From NCBI GenBank assembly GCA_900073065.1, contig FJOG01000002.1, positions 3,567,926 through 3,631,925 on the forward strand: a stretch of 64,000 bases of DNA, read 5' to 3'. Of this stretch, positions 57,508 to 64,000 are shown one piece after another (within the stretch, counting starts at the first letter, position 1; the number at the start of each line of letters is the position of its first letter). A model generated the notes under the pieces. It saw nothing but the letters and a program-made list of their open reading frames with translations, was not told where the DNA came from and ran no database searches. This DNA is from Phialocephala subalpina (Eukaryota; Ascomycota; Leotiomycetes; Helotiales; Mollisiaceae). The translations under genes were made by a program, and so were the position numbers.

Positions 57508-58302
57508 GCCAATCTAGACGCTAGCTCCGCTGCAAACTTTGTGAACAATGGTCTCAGAGTGTACAATATCAATTTTGAGAACACGTATGACACTGGTGCG
57601 CAGGTGGGTTGCAAAGTCTTAGACTGAAAGAGGACATGAGGTTGACCCTGTGTGGCAGGCTGTCGCAATGACTGCCAATGGGGAACTATCCAGGGCTCTA
57701 TGGTTGCTCGTTTCTGGGCTTCCAAGATACGTTGCATGTCAAATCAGGATAACAGTATTATAAAAGATGCTACATGGAAGATATCATTTCGGCCTTTCAC
57801 AAAGGAAAATCCATTTTTCTCCAACATGTGCTGTCCTTGGTTCAGGGACTGTTGACTTCATCTTCGGGGATGCCGCAGCCTGGTTTTGAGTCTGTAAGAG
57901 CTCGTGAGAAAAACGGTAAAGATACCTGATACTGATAAAACATTAGGCACCATCGCAGCAAAGCAAAGTGGAGGAGCTATAACAGCGAACAGCAGAACTC
58001 TCTCGATAGATGCATCATGGTATGTTTTCGACGCTTGTACCATCGAAGCAGCATCAGGATACTCCCTCTCAGGGTAAGTATACCTAGGCAGACCATGGAG
58101 AGCGCTTGCTAGTGTAATCTTCCAAAACTCGGTCCTTTCGGACATCATCAATGCTGCAGAGTGGACAACATTGGCTGCTGATGCAACTCTGTAAGTCATC
58201 CTCTAACATGAATGATGAGTCCGTGTCATTAACGAGATTTAGAATATTTGAAGAATATGAAAACAGTGGCGCCGGTTCTGGCACCGCGAGCCGGGAATAG
58301 CT
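57508..58302 (+). pseudogene. Decayed pectin methylesterase (CE8)
   Basis: Recognisable pectinesterase blocks occur in order: VYNINFENT, then after an intron AVAMTANGELS, LYGCSFLGFQDTL, QYYKRCYME, TVDFIFGDAAAWF, EKNGTIAA, YVFDACTIEAASGYS, and after further introns LGRPWRALASVIFQNSVLSD and EYENSGAGSGT. The QDTL and VDFIFGD elements carry active-site residues (Gln and Asp), and GRPW carries the active-site Arg. The gene is broken: a one-base insertion near 57690, an in-frame TAA just before QYYK, a lost GT donor after CYME (AT instead), and an extra T in the run at 57884-57887. The signal-peptide end is missing. It formerly encoded a secreted plant-cell-wall enzyme. Confidence 0.85.
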
Positions 58303-58439
58303 GCAAGAGAAGAGCTCGAAGAAATCGAGGCTGCCGAACGCCGTCGTGCCCGTCGCGAAAGACATGAACGTCACAAACGCGAAGCTCCTCCAGTGAACGT
58401 CAGCCAGTACTCCAGGAGAGCCTTGACCCAGTGGTAATT

Positions 58440-59160
58440 TTGAGTCAGCATATTTATCTGAACATTATGATTGATAGTTTTACCCCTTTCGGTTATATCT
58501 TGTGGCTTTGTCAACAATCGGACTCAGGCTATTCTCACCTCCATTTACTGACTTGATGGTCTGCACTTTCAGGTATTCTATTTTTGATTGGGTATTCGGT
58601 TTATTTCTACGTCCAAGCTCGTATTGGGAGTCCGTTTGTATGGGTTATGATTGGTCTCGCTATTGTTTTTACTAGAAACCCTAAGTGCGTTCTCCGTTAT
58701 AAAGTTCTTTGGTCGTCGACCCCTTATTCGTATCCTACTCTAATTTTTCTCCCCCGATAATGGTATTCGGCATAACTATTATATATACTAAATCAATTAT
58801 CGGTAAATTAATTACCGGAATAGCACGTATTCCTTTACATATAATTTTTATTTAAATTTATAATTTAAGATAAAACCCCGGCTTATAAACTATCACTTTA
58901 AAGATACCTTCTTAACAATTCTATTCTTAAACCGTTGGCATCACGAACAAGCTCAATTTTGTTTTTAAATGGCTTTATTTTTTATATATATTATATTTCC
59001 TAAATCCAACTTTGTTAAATTGGGGACTTAAATACGACTATATCTAAAGTACGAACAACTTTATACTCGCACTTTGGGTATTCTTTTTCATCCTCAAAAT
59101 TAAGGGTTGGAGTTTGGAACAGCGAGATAAACTATTTAAAAAACGGGTGCCGACTTAGAA
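58440..59160. other. AT-rich block, probably repeat decay
   Basis: Base composition turns strongly A+T-rich with many TA steps and few long open frames, in contrast to the genes either side. A near-palindrome CGGTAA..TTACCG lies near 58813. This is typical of DNA mutated by repeat-induced point mutation (RIP), but no parent element can be named. Confidence 0.55.
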
Positions 59161-60855
59161 ATTTGCTAGCTATTTGACAGAGCACGAGACAGTGGATGCA
59201 AACAAAGGTGTTTGAAGATTAGAGTGAGAAGGTGGCGGGAAATACTGTGTTTCACATCGAGGATCTCAGGTAGGGAGGAATTCAAGTAACTATGAAGTTA
59301 TGTGCTTTCGTGTTGGCTAATTGGATTGGGAAATTGCCTTTGTAATCTTGTTTTAATTTCCTATTGTTTGTGAGACGGTGACGGGGTCAGGTTGGGGAGG
59401 AACAACTGGCAATCGAAGCTGCAGCAACTTCTGCCGGAGGTCTGAGCAAGCTGATGTGAAATCTCCACACTCCTTTATTCTGGGCTGGTGTTGCTTTCCG
59501 AGCTCATGTTCAGCTCGTTTGACTTTGTAACATCGGAATATGAGCCGCTCTATCCGCAATGACAGATAATATTGCTGCTGGTATTCGACTGTGCATGCAT
59601 CATCTAGTTTCTCACTCATGTTTACCTCTCAGACACCATAGAAAATCGACCTATTATGACAAACGCATCTCACTTGAAGAGAACAGCTTCACTCGAATAC
59701 AATCCGAATTATTCTTTAGTGGATCGTGCTCAAGTTTGGGGTCCCTATCGCTAAACTTTAAGCTTTCAGCCCCGAAAAACAAAACTTCATTTACCCCCGT
59801 CCTACAGAGGCAGCATTCCTGTAATAGAAGCCGATTGACGGGAAGAGATGCTTTCTGCGGCGGCCCGAAAGTACGTCCCCTGGTCCCTGTTCGACATATC
59901 AGTTTCTGCAGAATTGCCATCGAAACAGTTGTGGCAACCCCGCCCCCTCTCCGGGATGAGCAGTTCCGAGGAAGGCAAGACGGTGCACAAATCACGTCGA
60001 TGTTTGAAACGAAGCAATTTGAGCGCCCCTTATCGCCGGGTGAAGAGTGACCGAACTGCTAACCCTCCGGCCATGCTTTCGTTGCTTGATTTTCCTATCC
60101 TACGAAAGTCTGCACTCACATCACATCAAAATATATCTATCCTCAAAGTCTAGCAATTTTAAGAAAGTGACCCCTGGAGCTGTTACTCGGTTGTTTCACC
60201 TTACCTTTATAGCCACACTCTCTTACCGAATGCATCATCATCCTTCCTACCGATCATTTCTGGAGCCGCACGGGAGATCCCCAATACCCCTGCGCAGTAC
60301 GTCAAACATAAATGATCCCTCGACTCCCGAAACAACCTTATTTTCCCCCAATTATAATAGCCACAAGGTTGATCTCTATGACATGGCTCGGACGCAGTAT
60401 AAGCCATTCCGTCTCGAGAAACAGATATCAATAACTCTAAAATGTGGTGTATCAACTGAGAAGTCCACACTCGAAACATTCTCTATTCTCGTTGATTCCG
60501 AGTTCTTGGCGGTGCGTCACGGAAAGTATAATCTTTCGCTTCGAAATTTGGGACAGTAATGGAACTCTAAATTGTCCTCGGACCTTTAAAGTTGTGCAAC
60601 ACACCGCAAAGGAAACAATGAAATCACCAATTATATCCTTAAATTCCAAACACGCCACTACTTTTTCACGGCTATCAGTTGTATCTGGCGGTGTACACTT
60701 GATACCTTCACCTTAACCTGATCATGCATAAGAAAATAATTACGTTCAACTAGTTAAAGTTGTCAAGGTTGAACATAAAGCTTGAGTGAAGCTGCCCTTG
60801 GAGGAGAATGCAATCCTATCATCATCTAGTCAAATCATTCAGAATTAATCCAGAT
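59161..60855. other. No supported gene
   Basis: Mixed-composition sequence with several overlapping open frames up to 170 codons (for example 60047-60559), none with recognisable domains, signal peptides or consistent splice structure. The final part should be the promoter of the aspartic protease. Confidence 0.5.
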
Positions 60856-62266
60856 ATGCACATTACTCTTGTTTCTATTACCCTTTCCTTCTTCCTTGCG
60901 ACTATCAGCGCCGTCGTTACTCCTACCCATGGATTCCTGGACTTCTATGCCAATGTTCAGAAAAACGGCCAGAAACGAATGATTGGGAGCAAAGCTTCTA
61001 TCATACCTTTGACGCGGCGACTATCACCTCACCTCAAGTCCAGAAGCCGCCGTAATCTCCAGACTGGCGACGCCAACCTCACAGCCAGCTCCCTAGGCAC
61101 TAACTTCCTTGCTGAAGTTACGTTTGGCACCCAAACCTTTCCATTGGTCATAGATACTGGAAGCAGTGACACATGGGTTCCTGCTACGAACGTGGAATGC
61201 GTGGACCCGGATACTAACAATGCAGTCAATCAATCGGTCTGCGCTTTTGGACCTCTATTCCAAGATGCGGCAGCTCTCACACCGATTCCAGGCATAGTCA
61301 TGAATCAAACTTATGTCAGTGGAGAGTTCATGACGGGACCTATGTATCTGGAACAAGTAACACTTGGAGGTCTGACAATCAACCAAACCCAAGTTAGCAT
61401 TGTAACTTCGGCTTTCTGGGAGGGAGACGGAGTCAACTCGGGCATATTGGGTCTCTCATCACCTAATACGTATGTTACCAGTCCATTAATACATTCACAT
61501 GCACAAGTGATGATTTAATGCTAATTTTGTGGTAGAACCGCCGCTGTTTCCACAAAGAATGGCGATCAAGTAATTTACAACCCGATCCTTACCAATATGT
61601 TCAACAAGAACATGACCAATCCTTTCTTCAGCTTAGCTCTTGACAAGGCTACGTCAGGTCCAGCAGGATATTTCGTTATTGGGGGTCTCCCACCTGTTGC
61701 TCATGATAACGACTTTACTACCGTGCCCATTGAGTTAAAAACCGAAGAGTTTGGGACGAAGCTCCCTGGGCCAACCTTCACCGACTATCTAGTAAACGTC
61801 ACCGGATTTAGTTATAACGGCAAGACTGGTGACACTGGTGGTGTGCGTAATCTGCAAATGATAGTAAGTTCTTCAACAACTTTTTTTTTTAGTTCACCCG
61901 TTGACTCTGACTGAGTAGGTCGACTCTGGAACCACCACAAATGTTGTCCCAGCAAAAGTCGCTGCGTGTATTAACGACCTCTTCACCCCTCCCGGTCGTT
62001 ACAACAAGACCATTGGTGGCTTTCAAGTCGCTTGCAATGTAAGCGCCCCCAGTGTTGGAATTCAAATTGGGAACAATACGTTTCCCATAAATCCTGCAGC
62101 GACTATATTTGAAGCAGAGCCAGGCATCTGCACCTCGGGATGGGAGGCAGGAGGTGATCCGAAAGATCCGGATACAGAGTTCTTCCTTGGCGACGTGTTT
62201 TTGACAAATGTCGTTGCAGTTTTCGATCTTGGCGCCATGCAAATGCACTTTGCGTCTAGAAAGTGA
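60856..62266 (+). CDS. Secreted pepsin-like aspartic protease (A1)
   Basis: Three exons (60856-61469, 61536-61863, 61919-62266) give about 429 residues. I prefer the ATG at 60856, because it begins directly with a signal peptide (MHITLVSITLSFFLATISAV); an in-frame ATG at 60808 would place 16 polar residues before it. A propeptide with basic pairs follows. Catalytic aspartates lie in VIDTGSSDTW and VDSGTTTN. Further family signs are GILGLSSP and FFLGDVFLTNVVAVFD near the end. Several NxT/S glycosylation sites suit secretion. It would cleave proteins outside the cell at acidic pH. Confidence 0.92.
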
Positions 62267-62429
62267 TGGAGATCTCTTAGGAAAAGTGGTTATTTCGCGA
62301 TTGCATGGGAATGCATGATGCGGGTTGCCATCAAACAAAGGGCTGGATATGTGTATATTACTAGGAACTTTCCCTTTCCATGATGCTTTTAGCGTCTTCC
62401 ATTCCCTCATTTGGATTAATACTTCTATT

Positions 62430-62990
62430 GGGCTTAGGAAAAGGAAAATAGTCGGCTTTAGTAAATAGTAAAGTTGAAATTCCGACTTCCACTTTTATGC
62501 CCTTTAATCCAAGGTTACTTTCAACCGTAAATTACACCGTCGCATAGCCTACTTCAGATCCTACTCTTCAAATTTGAACGATATTTAACCTCTTTATAAA
62601 AGGCATTTAACTTCTTTATAAATAGTATTTTATTTCGTCCAAAAACTACTTTTAATCTCATTATAAATATTCTCCTAATAATAAACTTTTAATTTTACTT
62701 TTTCTTGGGCTAATAAATTAACCTTCGAATAAAAGAAATAATTTATTCAAAGTAAAATTATTAATTTATAATTTCTTATTTATTTACTTATATGATTTTA
62801 TAAACTTAATTATTTTTTATTGATATTCTTTTGTTAATAATCGTCGGATATTTATATTAATTATTTATATTTTCTTTTTGTGATTCTGAATCTCTTATAT
62901 ATTATATATTGTAATATATATTAATTATAATAGCTCAAAACTATTACGTTAAACTAGTAAATAAAGAATAGTAATTCATATTGCATATTG
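62430..62990. repeat. AT-rich block with a three-copy short repeat
   Basis: Very A+T-rich, with TTATAAATA-type words. At 62583, 62605 and about 62650 the word ATTTAAC(C/T)TCTTTATAAA (third copy TTTTAATCTCATTATAAATA) recurs, the first two in direct tandem with 22 bp period. Likely RIP-type decay of repeated DNA. Confidence 0.55.
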
Positions 62991-63612
62991 ATGGGTTTAT
63001 TCCTACTTTGTACCCCTTGCGCCAATTCCAGTTGGTTTGAAGTATTTTCTCAATCTTGGGCCTCGTATACTCGAAAGCACTCAAGGTTCTCTACGCGATA
63101 TTCCCAATGGAGTTTATATTCTCACACTGGAAGGTCTGCGCAAGAAAACTTCAGACAGATGGGTCAGCATCATCTTTCATTTCCACGTGCCAAGGTGTCA
63201 CGTTCTCACACTCGGTCTGGGAGATAAAAGCATCGGCGAGACGCCTTACCATTCAGAGGTGTTTAGTCAATATTTCCTACATGTTATTTTCGCTCATGTC
63301 TGCTTGCTCAATAGCTCACGACTGTCAACAATAGCAATTAGCCAAATGTACAATGCTTGTCCGAGGTCATCAAGAGAATTTTGCTTCAAATCCGCGTGGT
63401 CACATGGTATGCATCAAAGCAATGTTTGCTGGAAGAAGTGTTCCATTTTTATAGCCCAGTCCGTTTATATCCCAAAGGAGTGACCAAAATCAAACGCTAT
63501 GCAATACCGAAACCATGACCAATACACCTCGCTATGCAAAAGACCACCACCCTCTAACTCCAACCTCTACCCTCTATCCCAATACCCTCCCCATCCCATA
63601 TCCATCTAGTAA
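62991..63612. other. No confident gene
   Basis: An open frame of 148 codons (63037-63483, plus) is present, but its translation shows no domain, no secretion signal and a mixed, Ser/His/Cys-rich composition; two other frames are open over the same DNA. I leave it unannotated. The last 100 bp are the 3' region of the next gene. Confidence 0.45.
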
Positions 63613-64000
63613 TCAGATGAAGTCGCAAACAACCGATCCAATAGCCACAGTGCTCGTGTAGCTAAGGATAGCCGGGCTAGCCGAGGTGAAGATACCCGAA
63701 GCCGGGACCAAAGCCTTAGTATCGGTGAAGCCCTGGCACTCGACCTTGGTGATATCAGTCGTGTTTCCGAAAGGCGAAATGCTCATCTTGCTAAGCTGGC
63801 AAGGAGGGAACCCAGAATCGCCAAGGCAGACCTTGACCTCGCCGAGAACGACTTGGATCGCGTGAGCGTTGACATTGGCGGCGTTCAGAGGAGAGGATTG
63901 GACGAGGACATCGACGACTGGTGCGCTGCGAGCGGAGAGTGTGCGGCCTGGTGCTGGGGCGGCGGCGGTGAGAGCGAGGACTGAAGCGAAAGCGGCGATG
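63613..64000 (-). CDS. Small secreted Cys-containing protein, 5' end off the window
   Basis: Minus-strand frame open from the window edge to a TGA at 63613-63615, about 128 codons visible. The first visible residues (IAAFASVLALTAAAPAPGRTL) are the end of a signal peptide with an Ala-rich cleavage region, so only a few N-terminal codons should be missing. The mature part is Ser/Thr/Val-rich with four cysteines (VCLGDSGFPPCQL, VECQGF, VVCDFI), enough for two disulfides. Family not recognised. Size, secretion signal and paired cysteines fit the effector-like small secreted proteins of fungi. Confidence 0.75.
   Translation of the reverse strand, partial: IAAFASVLALTAAAPAPGRTLSARSAPVVDVLVQSSPLNAANVNAHAIQVVLGEVKVCLGDSGFPPCQLSKMSISPFGNTTDITKVECQGFTDTKALVPASGIFTSASPAILSYTSTVAIGSVVCDFI

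Noticed and set aside
58264..58437. Arg/Glu-rich open frame downstream of the pectin methylesterase pseudogene
   Set aside because: Overlaps the end of the pseudogene in another frame, has no start, and no domain I recognise.
60047..60559. 170-codon plus-strand frame
   Set aside because: No domain, no consistent start, other frames open; likely chance.
63037..63483. 148-codon plus-strand frame
   Set aside because: Three frames are open in the same DNA and none shows domain or secretion features.
1..64000. tRNA, rRNA, CRISPR arrays, intact transposons
   Set aside because: None was seen by eye; CRISPR would not be expected in a fungus. A tRNA scan could still find a tRNA I missed.

Overview
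The window looks like genomic DNA of a filamentous ascomycete (Pezizomycotina). The evidence is many short introns (45-124 nt) with CTAAC-type branch sites, a hybrid polyketide synthase/non-ribosomal peptide synthetase (PKS-NRPS), fungal NLR-type genes, an HDEL-tailed BiP, and AT-rich intergenic blocks. A leotiomycete-like origin is only an impression. All exon junctions below were placed by eye.

Layout. (1) 1.7-15.9 kb is a divergent pair: an AYG1/Fus2-type alpha/beta-hydrolase and a PKS-NRPS of about 3,974 residues (KS-AT-DH-MT-KR-ACP-C-A-T-R) that share a promoter of about 1 kb. No trans-enoyl reductase, P450, transporter or regulator is visible, so the cluster is either minimal or continues off the left edge. 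(2) 18.4-28.4 kb is an innate-immunity/incompatibility island: a patatin-NB-ARC gene with one unresolved frame break, a decayed gene resembling the HSP90-like-ATPase (sacsin/Nov) fungal family, and a gene with a SesA-like N-terminus and ankyrin repeats. (3) 30.4-41.8 kb is a housekeeping block: an allantoinase-like polysaccharide deacetylase, a Doa4-type deubiquitinase head-to-head with the ESCRT-0 subunit Vps27, and the ribosome-rescue GTPase Hbs1. (4) 42.0-47.0 kb is the most unusual part. Seven very short minus-strand ORFs (33-79 codons) lie in a row, most of them encoding hydrophobic proteins with two membrane segments. Two are clear paralogues, most share the start context ATCATG, and several share an upstream motif. 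(5) 48.1-50.2 kb is BiP/Kar2. (6) 52.2-64 kb is an accessory region: an SDR reductase, an NmrA-like protein, a C48 (Ulp1-like) cysteine protease, a decayed pectin methylesterase, a secreted aspartic protease, two AT-rich blocks, and a small Cys-containing putative secreted protein cut by the window end.

How the genes work together. The hydrolase and the PKS-NRPS should act in one secondary-metabolite pathway. Doa4 and Vps27 act at the same endosomal step of ubiquitin-dependent sorting into multivesicular bodies. The small membrane-protein array is the best candidate for an undescribed system; its function cannot be read from the sequence.
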